Assembly: GCA_031308135.1 (NCBI GenBank)
Contig: JAHLJT010003656.1
Span: forward strand, 76,124,698-76,188,697
Source of the DNA: Acheta domesticus
Taxonomy: Eukaryota; Arthropoda; Insecta; Orthoptera; Gryllidae
Direction of reading: 5' to 3'
Length of the DNA: 64,000 nt
Shown here: one piece after another, positions 23,321 through 35,110 of the stretch
Layout of the letters: every line of letters starts with the position of its first letter
How positions within the stretch are numbered: position 1 is the first letter of the stretch
The notes under the pieces: model-generated
Databases searched by the model: none
Told to the model about the DNA's origin: nothing
What the model saw: only the letters and a program-made list of their open reading frames with translations
Position numbers and translations under genes: made by a program

Positions 23321-23429
23321 GCTCCAATTGCTTCGCAGCGAAAAAGAAACAATTACGAGCCGGGACGTGTTGACTATTATTTTATTTAAACATACACTTG
23401 AATCTTCAATATTTTCAAGAATAAGTCAC

Positions 23430-23780
23430 ATAGATGGCGACGTTAAACATGTTTCGAAGTGTTTCATGTCCGAAAACGCAACTCGATGTGCGTACTCCGT
23501 CCTTCTTTCCGCCAGCACAAAACCTCCCTGGTCTTAGCCCCGCGGAGCGTAAACGAACCTAAAGCGACCTTCTCCGGCATGACGCGCTCCCGGCGCACCC
23601 AGCTGCTGATCCGGCCGGAAGCTCCAACTCCAGCTCTTGCTCCGGAGCTAGACGGAGAGGGCGGGGCCATGATGGATGAAGGACACGTGTTGCAGCGCAA
23701 CCCAGCGGCCGCGCCTTCAAACTGTGCCGCCATCCGTCAGGCGCCGCCCGGACACGGCCGTTCGTCAGCCTCCGTCTCAC
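23430..23780. promoter_or_regulatory. CpG-rich core beside pyrimidine tract
   Basis: A GC-rich, CpG-dense stretch with a CACGTG E-box (about 23681) and GGGCGGGGC (about 23661), a GC-box-like motif. It is the first part of a module whose second part is the pyrimidine tract at 23780-24440. Promoter function is only a possibility: no exon can be attached, and the 361-codon frame crossing it is compositional. Confidence 0.35.
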
Positions 23781-24445
23781 CTCCCCTTCTCCCCTTCCAC
23801 GCCTTCGGCCCCGCCTCCGCCCCATTCTCTCTCTCCCATTCCGCCCCCTGCCCCGTCCCCTGCCCCGCCCCTACCCTTCCCCTCCCCTGCATTCTGTTCC
23901 GCGTCCTACCCCCTCCCTGCCCCGCCCCTTTCCCACTCGTATCATCACACCCCTACTTCGTCCCTTGCTCCAACCCCTGCCTCGCCTACTCCCCCGCACC
24001 CTGCCCGGTCGCCTGCTCCGTCCAATGCCCAGCCCCTTTCCCCGCCAGCTCCTCCGCAGTCTGCCCAGCCCCCACCATGCCTCCTGTGCCAGCGTCTGAC
24101 TCACCCGTTGTCCCTCTCACTACCTTCCTCTTTCCCAGCCCTCTTTCCGTCCCCTTTCTTCTCCCGTGCACCCACTACTGCTCTGTCAACTGCCAGGTCC
24201 TTGCCCAGCCCTCTCCCGTTCCGCACTCTCCCCCTTCCTTAGCCCCTGTCCCGCTTCCTGCGCCATCACGCTCCCGTCTCCGCCCCTACCTCGCCCCTAT
24301 CCCGCTCCTGCTCTACCCCTACTTCACCCCTTACTCTGCACCTACCCCACCCCTACCGCACTCCATATCCCGCCCCTACATCGCCCCTACCCCGCCTCTA
24401 CCTCGCCCTTACCCCGCCCTACCCTGCCCATACCCTTTTTCACTC
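23781..24445. repeat. C-rich pyrimidine tract
   Basis: The plus strand is C+T-rich with CCCCTACCCC, CCCCTGCC and CCCATTCC-like units in irregular order for ~660 bp. Overlapping proline/serine/alanine-rich frames on the plus strand (up to 361 codons) come from the composition. Repetition is strongest at 24270-24430, where CCCCTAC recurs about every 12 bp. Confidence 0.8.
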
Positions 24446-24545
24446 CGCCTGTGCACTAGCGCGAATACCAACGCCGCTCCAGCGATAATGAGAAGTGCTG
24501 CAGATTCCCTCCATCACTTCTTCGCAAGAATAGCCATACATTAAA

Positions 24546-26340
24546 GAACTCTACATTCTCTTGAACTGCCGTGGAACCGAAACAAATAGATGTGAATGAA
24601 CGAGAAAAGAGAACTATGACTGTCAGCAAGAATGGGTTTCTTTTCCCAGGTGTACTGACTATCATATCATTTTATGGAATAATCAATAAAGTTATTACGA
24701 AAGTGTCCTATTACACAGAAGGTAAATAAAAAACGAGAAAATAGAACAAATGAGTTATGTCGCATAGACCGGCAAAGGCGAGCATCTTAATGCCATATGA
24801 GAGGTGAGAAATGTGGTAGCAGAGGTGGGAGAGTTATAGTTGGTATATGTGGAAATTGGTGCATGTGTCAACTAGTATATGTGTGAACTATTGAGATGTG
24901 TGAGTGAGTCTTTTTTGTGAGTGCGTATGTATTTGAGGAATGCATGTACGCATGCGTGTGTATGCTTATAAGGAATGCAAAGAAGAGTAAGTCAACGTTT
25001 ACGGCGAGTTTCTGTCGCATTGTTTGTTTTCAGCTGCTGTACGAAGGACTACACATTCGCGGCCTTTTTGTTAAACCCGCTGTACTTTTCCATGACAAAA
25101 CATACTACAAAATGCCAGATGTCAACATTCCTAGTTTTAGGATAGGCCAGTTCAATTATTAACTTGGCGAACTTACATTTCTTATTCATTTTAAGTCTGC
25201 CAAACCTGAGGAGGTGCGCTGCTGTCATTGTTAATTTATTTTACACTAGGTCACCACCTTTTTCATTCTCGCTACGCATATATCGCTCTATAAAGCTGTG
25301 GTTTCTTATAAACGGAATATATAACGTAGTTGGAATTCTGTGGGCAAGGAAAGAATTAAAAATAATAAACTCTCATGTGCAACATACACCAGAACTTTAC
25401 TACACACTTCTTTTCGACGAGTTTCCCTTTAGTTATAAATTAATTTGCTACCATTTTGAGGACGCTTTGAACACTATGTGTAACGTACGAAGATCTAAAA
25501 GAGATTAACCTGATGTTTTTGAAACTAGTTACATATTCTACTTTTGACAATCTTTCTGCAAATATATTGCACACTAAGGCTCGATTTCATTGTGGACATC
25601 AAGAGTGAAAGTTCCATAAGTGAACTAGGATATTATTACCATACAAGCAAAATAAGTAATTGCTCAGGCACCCCATCCGTTGGTGCTGCACAACTTGAAA
25701 AAAATTGAAATATAGTAAAATGTCATAATGTGTTTGTATCTGTAAAATTATTGTTAATAAATTAGTCGACTGAGCTAAATGTTTTTATTTCAAAATGTAA
25801 AAGAAATATATATGTTGGATGTTAAATTTGACTAATAATATATATTCACATAATTTTTACAAGTACATGTGTACATTGTTTACTCTAACATCTAAATATT
25901 TCAGGGCGTAAATTCCAGTGATGTGGGTCCCTCAATAAATATTTCTTAGGGGTCAACCGACAAATGCAAAATGTCAGAATTTTTTTTCAGTAAAGCTGTC
26001 ATATCTTTTTCCGGAGGGGGGGGCAATATGATTTCGTGCTTGAGAGCCACTGCAGTAACTAATCAGGCCTGAAGTAAACAAATCTTATTCATAAACATAG
26101 TACTTATTCTCAAATGTAAGGGGTTAAAGGGAGGTCGCCCATTCTCAAGTGTTTATCATTTAGTTTCTCTTTACAGCTGTAAGTTATTTTCTCATGGAGC
26201 GTTCAGTTGTTCTTGAGACAATGATTTCGTAGAATGTTTTGCATATACGCAACACAATATTCATTATACAAAGAGGTACATTAGAAACATGAACAATTAA
26301 TTTGAAGTGCACAATACAACCTGCATGACACTTTTTTATC
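24546..26340. other. AT-rich stretch without recognised feature
   Basis: About 1.8 kb of low-GC DNA. Frames of 81 codons (24917-25162) and 114 codons (25164-25508) are unrecognised; a TGTG-rich patch lies at 24840-24960. No gene is supported. Confidence 0.5.
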
Positions 26341-26359
26341 TTACTTTTTTCAAAATCTA

Positions 26360-26720
26360 GTCCTCTGATCGCCAAAGAATATTTCAAAGGAATTTAATTT
26401 TACGAAAGTACTCATACATCCAATAAAACTTTCAGCATACTGTTATTAGGTACATGCTTCCAATAAACTAACCAGCATGTACCTAATCGTTTTTATAAAG
26501 TGTTTCAGGTCTTCAAAATCAATACTCTCTGGAATCCACAGATTCTAGTCTAGTCTAGTTGAAAGCTAACTCACAAAGGCGCAAATTTCGACACTTCGAA
26601 ATGAGCTTCGTTTTATGAAGATAAATTTTTGAAAGGGAAAAAATCCTTGCCGGCATATTTGCCAATGCAAGTTATCTTCTCGTCAAAGGGCAGTCCTTAG
26701 TGTGACCAGTCACACCCCTT
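26360..26720. repeat. Dispersed repeat D3, copy 2, with hairpin
   Basis: Second copy of the repeat at 22404-22740. It additionally contains a perfect 14-bp inverted repeat, ATTAGGTACATGCT (26445-26458) and its complement (26474-26487), around a 15-nt loop. The other copy lacks this. Confidence 0.6.
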
Positions 26721-27279
26721 AAAGACTTCAACCGCTTTAACTCTTAACTGATACAATGTTTTTTTTCTGACGTATATGGTACAATGGAGTCTGCGAGATC
26801 TCACGATATTTTTGTCAATATCTTATGCATTTTCGAATTGAAGATACATTTTTTTATTTCTTATTTTCGAAAATAATTTCACAAGACTAATACGCAATAA
26901 AATTTCAGAACAAGCGTATATGAATGAAAATATTAATAACAAACTCTAATGACATTCCAAACTTGTAGCGGTTACTGATTTTTTTCAATAAGAAGAACCT
27001 AATTTGCCCAATTGTCATCTTGTGACGATTTTTCCATAATAAGTTACCAACTCACCAGACAAAGGAAATTTGAAATTACATACACTCTGAAGGAAAATTG
27101 GCATCTGAAACATCACAAAAACTTGTAGTTCACGAATTACCGAGAGCAAGAATACTAAAGCAGCGGGTACGATATGTTGGTGAGACACCTCCGAAAATAT
27201 CATTGGCTGCCATTTGGAGAGATGAGAGCCTGTGATATATCACTTCTTGTGCACATTGTTAGCCATTTAACTTCAAGGT
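26721..27279. other. AT-rich stretch without recognised feature
   Basis: Low-GC DNA. A 62-codon minus-strand frame at 27015-27203 is unrecognised. Confidence 0.5.
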
Positions 27280-27610
27280 AGACGAGACGGGTCGCCCCAA
27301 TTTCGAAAATAACGCAGCTTCGGGGCAATTGCTAGGGTCTCGAAGACCCCTTTGTACCAATTCTTCTTTCTTTGGTCTCTCCTCAGTTCATTAAGGACCA
27401 CAGTCTCTTCATTATGCTCTGCCCTCCAGTCCTCCTCTCCACTCATTTCTTTACGTCGTCCTCAACAACGTCCAGCCATTGGACTCGTGGTCTTCCCACC
27501 CTTCTTCTTCCATCTGAATTGCCTTTAAATATCCATTTGTCTACCTCTTCAGCATTCTTTCTTTCAAGATGATCTAACCTTCATAATCTTCTCATTTGTA
27601 TCTATTACAC
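27280..27610 (-). pseudogene. Non-LTR reverse transcriptase C-terminal fossil
   Basis: The minus strand translates to LDHLERKNAEEVDKW then GRRRVGRPRVQWLDVVEDDV (about 27513-27454), followed after a stop by EDWRAEH-like sequence. This is the post-RT C-terminal module of many LINEs: (W)GHxxR...GRR.VGRPR.RWLD.V..D followed by NWR. It is 5'-truncated near 27610 and has at least one stop and frame change. The family (RTE, jockey or similar) cannot be fixed. Confidence 0.75.
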
Positions 27611-27639
27611 AATTTGGGCCTCTAGAATGGTGTGTAACT

Positions 27640-27890
27640 TTTTGTGTAGGCAGTGTATCAGCTTCTTGTAGTGTAGCCCAATCTTCTACTCCCGGTAGAG
27701 GGAAAAAAGTAGGTTTCCTTTAAAATTGTCTTAGTTTCTGTAGCTGTTTGACGAAGAAATGCGCAGGTAGGCAGAGTTAGTTGGGAATACATAATGTTTG
27801 TCACGTGTCTCTCTTACCCCACTAGGGTGGGAATTAAACTAGGACCGGGCGTGAGGGACACCGTTCCCTAGCCGGCAAAATAGGACAAAC
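27640..27890 (+). mobile_element. SINE S2, plus-strand copy
   Basis: Shares TTTAAAATTGTCTTAGTTTC, TGTCTCTCTTaccc and GGGAATTAAACTAGG...GGGACACCGTTcccTAGC with the copy at 39060-39325. The head (B-box region) is diverged (CTACTCCCGGTAG). It lies directly beside the 5'-truncated LINE fragment. Confidence 0.75.
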
Positions 27891-27965
27891 GACGCAAAAT
27901 GGCAAATAGTTGCATACAATATTTGGTGGGGCCTGAAGTTATTCTAAATACATATTATTTCAAAT

Positions 27966-28062
27966 TCTTCCCTCATCACCCTCCTTTACACGACAAGTTA
28001 AATGTTAATGTTCGAGGTGTAGGCGTAGACCACTTACGGCCATGAATGGTAATGCAAATAGA
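27966..28062. repeat. Direct repeat flanking SINE, left copy
   Basis: About 97 bp aligns to 28502-28598: both have CTCATCA.CCTCCTT near the start and CATGAATGgTAATGC...AGGTC near the end. The pair brackets the S1 insertion at 28090-28500. Confidence 0.6.
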
Positions 28063-28089
28063 GGTCCTTGTCTCCGACTTCTCCCCTGC

Positions 28090-28500
28090 TACATGGAGGA
28101 TAATTGTAGCCGCCGGCTGCTCTGATAGGTAGTTTTCTGTGCTTTCTACAATCAATACCAAGCGAATACCATGCGAAGCAGTACGCAACAAACGAGCCTC
28201 GGACCGCACAAAATCATTCCATTCCCTTCCTAGTCCCATCCTTACTCCTTACTTACACACACACATTCACAACACTACCACACATGCCAGGAGACCAATA
28301 TGGTGCTTAGTCCATGTCCCTGCTGTGGCTGTGCCCCGCTGATGGGAAATACCTGGTTGGGGAAAACCTCAGAAACCGAGGACAGTCGGCGCGGGATGTC
28401 ACCAGCCAGCGGGAGAGGTCACCTCCCGCGATAAATATGCACCACACTTACGGACAAGCATTGTCGCATCCGGAATAACTAACCAATCTATCAATCGATC
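28090..28500 (+). mobile_element. SINE S1, 5'-truncated copy
   Basis: Begins at the ggAGGAtAATTgTAGC block and runs through GGTAGTTTTCtGTG, GGACCGCAC, ACACACACATTCAC, GGAGACCA, the CCCCGCTGATGGGAAATACC block and the ACACTTACGG 3' segment, ending in ATCAATCGATCC. The tRNA-like head is missing. The embedded 67-codon frame is incidental. Confidence 0.8.
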
Positions 28501-28501
28501 C

Positions 28502-28598
28502 ACTCATCATCCTCCTTCATAGGACACGCTAGGGTTGAAATGGAGATTGGAGGTGCAGGAGTAGGCAACTCGTGTCCATGAATGCTAATGCTAATAAA
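28502..28598. repeat. Direct repeat flanking SINE, right copy
   Basis: Partner of 27966-28062, in the same orientation. The two copies differ at roughly a third of positions, so they are not a simple recent target-site duplication. Confidence 0.6.
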
Positions 28599-28599
28599 G

Positions 28600-28915
28600 G
28601 TCTGTGTCTCCCCCCCCCACGGTAGACTGGCCCTTCGCCCACGCGCCTCGTGCTCCTTCCACTTGGTGAGCGCTGCCCGTCGCGTCGGTCGCCCATCGCC
28701 CATCGCCCATCGCCCGCCGCCGGGCGGGAATCCGGGGCCGATTAAGCTGTCGCAGCGAGCCACGGAGCGAGGGGCGAAGGCGCGAGGGCGGAGCACCGCA
28801 GGCAGACCGCACCCGCCCCGCCCCGCCCACGCCCACGCCCACGCACCGTCGCCCTTCGCGTGGCGTCGCACGAAGCGACGGGGCGTGGCAGCTAGAGTCC
28901 CTAGACACTGACAGT
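28600..28915. promoter_or_regulatory. CpG-rich core, possible CpG island
   Basis: Dense CpG sequence includes CGCCCATCGCCCATCGCCC (about 28688-28712) and GCCCACGCCCACGCCC (about 28825-28842). AT-rich DNA flanks it on the right. Overlapping frames of 105-143 codons on both strands are compositional. There is no evidence for an exon; island-type regulatory function is inference. Confidence 0.4.
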
Positions 28916-30040
28916 AGCGCAACAGCCGCTATTTAATATTCTTTCACCGGATACCCCCGCCATGCAGCATTCAGAAGCTGAAGAAAAATTATAACTAGGG
29001 GGAGGATTTTGATGACCTAAAACATTGCCAAAAATGATCAATAAAATTCTCGTAAAATGTTTTTAAAATGCCCTAAAAACAAAGAAAAATAACGTAAAAA
29101 GATCGTCAAAACCTGTTCAAGTGAACAATTCAAGCTGTTGGATATGTTACTGATATAATAGACATTTCTTCCTTTTGTTCAAGTGAACTCAGGTTCCAAA
29201 ATTTGATTCGGACTGTTCGTTAAAATAAAATTTCTGCATTTATTTATCGCGAAATCGGCCGTACTGACAATGGCGCCGATAGATGTCACAGGAACTTTAG
29301 ATTACTTAGTACTCTCAGGGGCTGGCATTGCAATATATGAGCAAAGAAATCGAATAGGCTACTCAGGAATGCAGGGATGAACATTTGTTGCATCTCGTTA
29401 ATATTGTTTGAAGAAAGTAGTACCATTAAAATGATATTTAAATCGATCAAATCAACAAAAATGCAATAACAATTATGTAAAAAAGTAGAAAATGACATAT
29501 TAGTCGAAATTGACGAAGAATGCAAAAATCTGACATAAAAATGGGTCATTTCGTTTTGTCAAAATATAAAATGAATTTCTATACCAAACGGTATTGTTGT
29601 AAAGTGAAAAAAAAAAGACATTTCATTTAAATTCGCCCCCTAATTATAACAATTGGTGACGTTATCGAGATGTTTAAGATTATTAATAGAGATTTGGGAG
29701 AGATCCATGGCTCTCAACACACAGAATACCACAGAGTTACAATTCTCTTGACAACTGGATATAAAATGGCGGGATCGATGGAACAATGGAATATGCTACT
29801 CTCTGTATCTAGGGGCTCTAGTGGCAGCCAGCTCAGGGCGCCACGCGGGAGCGGGGCAAGCAGTTTCATGACCCGGCGTTATTTACCAAGATTATCAAGT
29901 GCCCGACAAGAAGCAATATGGACCGCGAGCACGCGAGTTGTAGTACATGCGAGTTGTTTATTGTGATGGCTCAACCCCGTTCAACTCTATGCGTTAATTA
30001 GAGAGAGAATTACGAGGGACTTAATTTCAACATTTCGTTT
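28916..30040. other. AT-rich stretch with GC patch
   Basis: Low-GC DNA except for a patch at 29810-29950 (GGGCGCCACGCGGGAGCGGGG). A 98-codon frame (29670-29966) spans it without any recognisable motif. Confidence 0.45.
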
Positions 30041-30432
30041 TGATTGATTAATTAGTGATTCCTGGCGCGTCAACTACTAAGGCCATTCGTCCCATAAGTA
30101 TAGGGCATGTTTTCCCTCGGAAGGTTTAGTGATCTTTCCCCGCTGGATGGTGAGATTCCACGACCGGTCTCTCCTTGTGTGTCAGTGTAGTGTATGTAAA
30201 TGTGAGCGTTAGTGAAGGTGGAAGATAGCATAAGGAAGAGGAATGAATGATAGCGCGGCCCGTTTATTAGGGTACTGCTCCGGCAGTCTCCTGGTATTGA
30301 TGGCAGAAATCACGGAAAACAGCAAAGTAGCCGAACGCTAGTATTTTCCGCCAGACAGTGACGTAGCTTTTTAGCTACTATAAAAACATCCTGGCACCGT
30401 CGGGCCGGTCAGAGGCACTGAACTGCCACTAA
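30041..30432 (-). mobile_element. SINE S1, minus-strand copy
   Basis: Starts at the (ATCA)n-type tail (TGATTGATTAATTAG) and CTGGCGCGTCAAC, and ends in ATCCTGGCACCGTCGGG and gaggcac at the head. Compared with full copies, the middle section between the 3' tail and the GGTCTC block is shortened, and the head beyond the B box is truncated. Confidence 0.8.
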
Positions 30433-31848
30433 TTCGTAATTACAATCTCTTCTAATCTGAGCACAATGTGGTTCCGAATAATTGTTACAAACTTCTAGAG
30501 CATTTACAGTGAATAAACATTATCAATTTTTGTCATTAGTCTGTGATTAAAAATATTTAATGAAGAAATATTTAACTGGTGGCATTTCCGACATCTGGCT
30601 CCTGATGTGTACTCACCCTGCTCTGGTGTTTGGTAGAATCACGAACGTTCATGGGCCGACCCTGCCAAAGAGTTTTGTCTACATTGTTCTATATTGACTG
30701 CGTCCGAATGTTCATCGCCGTTACCACGTATGCATCAACGTGATGACCGTCACTTCAAGAAATAGTTTGTGGACAATATTGAGTAATAAAGACAACCAAC
30801 GGTATGGCCAGTGGGAAAGTCATTTCCACAAGGAAGGTACCCTGGAAGTGCTTGTGACTGTTTTTGGCAGGTACGTCCCCGCGATGTCAAAAATGTCGCT
30901 TGTGTAGTTGGCAACTAGTGTCAGCAGGTACGTTTATTTAATGGGTATCAGAGAACCTTCAAAACCTAAAGTAATTCTGGCACGTGACTGATGAGCCATT
31001 GATCTGGCATTAGAAATCATTATCAGACAAATTATGATGTAAATGTGGTGGAATGAAATGTAATGGATACTAACTGCATGGTCATCAGTCGCAAATAATT
31101 AATCATTTTGATTCATGAACATTGTTCATTGCAAATGCTTATTTTTATTTTTCAAAACTCAAGACAATTTTGTACGCAAACGAAAAATGAATAAAATATC
31201 AGATTTCCTTCAAATTAAACCCAACTTCTAGCTAAATCTCTTCTTTATAATCATTCTATATAAATACGAACATATCGAGAGTTAACCAAATCATTAACAC
31301 GATGTTTTCCAAGCGTGTTATTATCCAAATGCATAATGTATTAAAACATTTAATGCAAATATTTTCCCAGTATTTTGCTGGTCTCCTGTTGACGGCAAAC
31401 CTATGAATAAATATGAATATTTATTTCTTTATTTTTATTCATTGTACAGAGAGAAATTTCAAACTAAATGCTAATGAAATTTATATGATCACACATGCAG
31501 CATATTAAATTAATTTAAACAATTTTAAACACTGCAGCGAAGGTTCGGCAAAAACTTTGAAACGACATGCGGAAAAGTTTGCATTTTGGAAACAAATAAA
31601 TAATAGAGTCAAAATCAGAATCCGACTGCTTACACACATTTTAAATTAAGCTATCAATCTTGTAAAACTCTAATACTCAGGGGAAGATAAGTACCTTTGC
31701 GAATCGTTTATAATACTGAGTCAGGAAGATTATACTTTACCTGCTTCAGTTTTAGATTTGCCTGTTGATCACATGCTGAGTTCCTGTTTTGTTTCTGAAC
31801 ATTGGATATTGGATGGATATTTTCTTCTCTCCGCTAACAGCAAAGAGG
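30433..31848. other. AT-rich stretch without recognised feature
   Basis: About 1.4 kb, low GC, with no coding or repeat signal that I recognise. Confidence 0.5.
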
Positions 31849-32580
31849 TTTTTTCTACTCCCATTGTATAATTCTGTTGTTTAATAGCTACAACCAATTT
31901 CCTAATGATACTCATTTTGATACAGTTGTCATCATGATACAGGTTTTTGACCAATCACAGAGAAGTTTACAAACCATGTATTGACACTTCATTAATCATT
32001 AAGAATCTTTATGGTAAATATTTCATTCCATTGTGTTTATATTTTAAAATTGTATTTAATATTATATTCTGCCTCTTAATTTGAATTTATTTTATTATTA
32101 GTAGTTTTAACGTGAAGTATTATTTAAAATAAATTGAATTGTTATTGCACTTTGATCCTATTTGACTAGCCCAATGGCAGATATTGAAGAAAACATTTGA
32201 CTAAGGTTAAGATCTGAACGCAAGTAATTTAGATTATTTGTTGCTGCCGTGTGGTTGTCCTTAAAAAATGTCTAATTTAAAATGTCTGGTGAATCAACGG
32301 TGGTCTTGAGACCTCCAGAAGTAAGTGTAAAAAGAACGATGGTGACGTCTAAATTATTGCAACAACTTCTGTACTCTCTGGCTGTCAGGAGAAACAAAGC
32401 CACCTGCGGTGGGTAGGGAGCTGTCCGCTAGGTGGCCTTGACAGAATCCTGCATATCAACTGCCACGAAACGATTCGATGTAAAGTTTAACTTATAAAAG
32501 GTACCATAAGTCGTAGAAAAAGTACTGTATGAAACTCGATGTAATGGGTATTACATCCTCGTTTCATAATGTACTATTTC
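31849..32580 (+). repeat. HP repeat, copy with collapsed palindrome
   Basis: Matches 43487-44098 closely from TTCTACTCCCATTGTATAAT through CTTATAAAAGGTACCATAAG to TTTCATAATGTACTATTT. Where other copies carry the long palindrome, this one reads GATGTAATGGGTATTACATC, as if most of the hairpin was excised. The 61-codon frame crossing the left edge is incidental. Confidence 0.8.
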
Positions 32581-33960
32581 GATTCGACGTTACTGAAATA
32601 TACAAATCGAGACGTAAAACAAAAAAAAAAATTAAACTTCCTGTTAATGTGATGTGTATTATGATCTTCCTCATTAAAAATCCTATACCGTCAATGATTA
32701 AAAATTAAACTTCAAATTGTCATTCAATGAAGAACCAGTTTAATGAGAAACTCAGTAGTGCCTACCTTCTAAATTAGTAACGCGTGTCTGAAATATAATA
32801 CACAACGTTTATTTTATGAAAATGCTTTCCATGCCAACATTCCAATTGCAATTGAAAATTATTTATCAAAATGTATGTTGATAGCAGGGAGATGGCTCAA
32901 AATCCCAACTGGGATGATCAAAGCTAGTTCAATTATTATGTAAATTAAATTGTGACAAAAAATATGCTGACGATTTGAATGCAGTACACTTCAAAGTTAC
33001 GTTCGCTTTCTGGGGATGCACAGTGAGATATGCTCTTTATACACAATTTGAACTGTTTCATTTGTGTCACTGTGATAAACATAAAACACACTCCTGAATT
33101 ATATAATTTATCATCAATACACAAGACTTTTTAGAGAAATAAATTAGGAAAAGTAATTTTATTTTATAATTTTGTTAAAAACTCATATCACGCCTCTCAT
33201 TTAAGTTTCCTTTCCATATTACGTTAATAAAGGGTCCTAAATTGTTGCCATGTTAATTTGGAAATATGTTGCATGATGGGAACTACGAAGTTTTATTTTC
33301 AACAACTAATTAAATACAGGTTACAATTTTTTTTATTTTTTCATTACAGAAATGAATAATTGGCGATGAGAGTGGAACTTCAACCAAAGAAACAGACGCA
33401 AATGCATTGAATTTCATTCTTCAGATGATTATTTAATAGTGCTTCATAAAATTGGGTTTATTTCCATTATATTGTTACTGTATTTCATTATACGTTAAAA
33501 GAGTACAATAGTTTGCGATAGTGATATTCACGTCACAAACTAAATAAAAAGTTCTATAAAATGGCAATTATGAGTCAAATAACTAATGAAAAATTGTATC
33601 TCTTGTGTAAGTGTTATCGTTAAATTTCTTTCATTTTCTGTACTCAGACATAACTACTTCCTACCCAAGGCCCTGTGTATATCAGAGTATTTGATGGTTA
33701 ATGAGTGACATAGATGAACCACGAAATATTTATATTTTACTTCTTGGTAGGAAGACTGTCGAGTTTCTTGCTGAAAAAAAATTATCAGCGTGAATTATAT
33801 AATAATTTTACCCACAAGATATGTGTCTACGAGTGTCCGAATTTATCTTCATTAAAAATGAACGCTTGATTAACAAATCCTTTACATGCATGTTAATGAC
33901 TGGCAAAACAGAATAAAAGGATAATGATGACTCCACTGCTTCGAATCTCTGAAGAATCTG
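32581..33960. other. AT-rich stretch without recognised feature
   Basis: About 1.4 kb of low-GC DNA. A 63-codon frame at 33808-33999 is unrecognised. Confidence 0.5.
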
Positions 33961-33974
33961 GGTAAGTAAAGGCA

Positions 33975-34135
33975 TTCGTATGACGTCATCGGCTGTCAAC
34001 GCGAAGCCTCATTATGCAGGCTGGGGGCGCGTGCGGCGCCCTGAATAAGGCCCCAGGGGCCGCGCACGTCTGCGCCATTGTCCCGAGGCCCGTTTAAAGA
34101 AAATGTCGTCCGCGTCTAATTAACCGGCCTCTTCC
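33975..34135. promoter_or_regulatory. CpG-rich patch with TGACGTCA
   Basis: Contains a perfect 8-bp CRE/ATF palindrome TGACGTCA (33981-33988), the palindromic GGCCCCaggGGCC (about 34051) and TCTAATTAACCGG (about 34117), a homeodomain-type core. Density of distinct motifs and lack of repetition make it the most enhancer-like patch here, but function cannot be shown from one sequence. Confidence 0.35.
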
Positions 34136-34229
34136 CAGATGCTTCGTCTCAGCTATCGGCGCCCTACTCACTCCCTTTCCCAGTTCCCGACTCCACCATC
34201 GCCACCCCAGACCCCCCCCCCCGCCACAG

Positions 34230-34550
34230 CTATCATATTCACGCTCGCACTCGCCCTTGCCCTCGCACTCGCCCATGCCTTTGCATTGCACTCGCACTCG
34301 CACTTGCCCTCGCACTCGCACTCGCCCGCGCACTATCCCTCGCACTCGCACTCGTACTCGTACTCGCACTCGTACTCGCCCTTGCCCTCGCACTTGCCCT
34401 CGCCTCATACTCGCTCTTGCCCTCGCACCAGCACTCGCCCTCACCCTCACCCTCGCCCTCGCCTCATTCTCGCTCTTGCCCTCGCACTCGCACTCGCACT
34501 CGCACTCGCACTCGCCCTCGCACTCGCTTTCACTCTCGCCCTACTCTCTC
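34230..34550. repeat. (CACTCG)n/(CCCTCG)n hexanucleotide tract
   Basis: A 6-bp unit CACTCG, mixed with CCCTCG, CCTTGC and TACTCG variants, continues for ~320 bp. As six is a multiple of three, plus frames read SHSHSH, LALALA and RTRTRT, and the minus frame RVRVRV; all are artefacts. Confidence 0.9.
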
Positions 34551-34839
34551 TCTTCCGCCACCTATCCGCCTAAACGTCATCTTCGATGCCACCATTCTCC
34601 AGATCTTCCAAGCCACCACTCTCCACATCCTTGATACCATCGCTTGCACCATTTTCATCGCATCTACCTTTGCTCCCCCTTCACTTCCGTCAATGCTCCC
34701 GCCACCCTTTCTTTACCAACACCTCCTCCTCTGCTACCGTCTCCACATCCATCTCCTTGCCCATTCGTGCCCCCCGTCCACACCCTACCATCGCCAACGC
34801 CCCCTCCCCCTGTAATAAATCTCGTAGGGCTCAGCTGTT

Positions 34840-35110
34840 TCTCTTTGAGTGCGCGCACCGTCGCGTCGCCGCGCCGCGCCGCCGTACCGCGCCGTGCGCC
34901 GCAGCGCCACCATCGCTTTAATCAAAACGCGGCGTTCTCTGTATTCAAGTGGTGGACGTTCTTCGCATTCTGATTCCAATAAAGAAGCGGCCGCTCCTCC
35001 CGCGCCGACGCCGACGCCGCGAGCATTCAGAATTAGACCGCCAGAAGACGCCCTCCGCCGCGACGCCCGGCGCGGGAAAGAGGAGAGGTGGGGAATCTTC
35101 GACTCGCTGG
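34840..35110. promoter_or_regulatory. CpG-rich core between two pyrimidine tracts
   Basis: CG-dense DNA (CGCCGCGCCGCGCCGCCG near 34867) contains AT-bearing internal patches such as TCGCTTTAATCAAAACGCGG (about 34912) and TCAGAATTAGACCG. It lies between the hexanucleotide tract and a C-rich tract. Overlapping frames (up to 235 codons) on both strands are compositional. Confidence 0.4.

Noticed and set aside
23459..24544. 361-codon plus-strand open frame, proline/serine/alanine-rich
   Set aside because: It spans a CpG core and an irregular pyrimidine tract, overlaps other open frames on both strands, and shows no domain or codon-like periodicity. Length is explained by lack of A-rich stop codons.
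27372..27572. 66-codon plus-strand frame
   Set aside because: It is the antisense shadow of the LINE reverse transcriptase C-terminus.
34139..34634. Frames with SHSHSH, LALALA or RTRTRT runs
   Set aside because: Produced by the CACTCG hexanucleotide tract.
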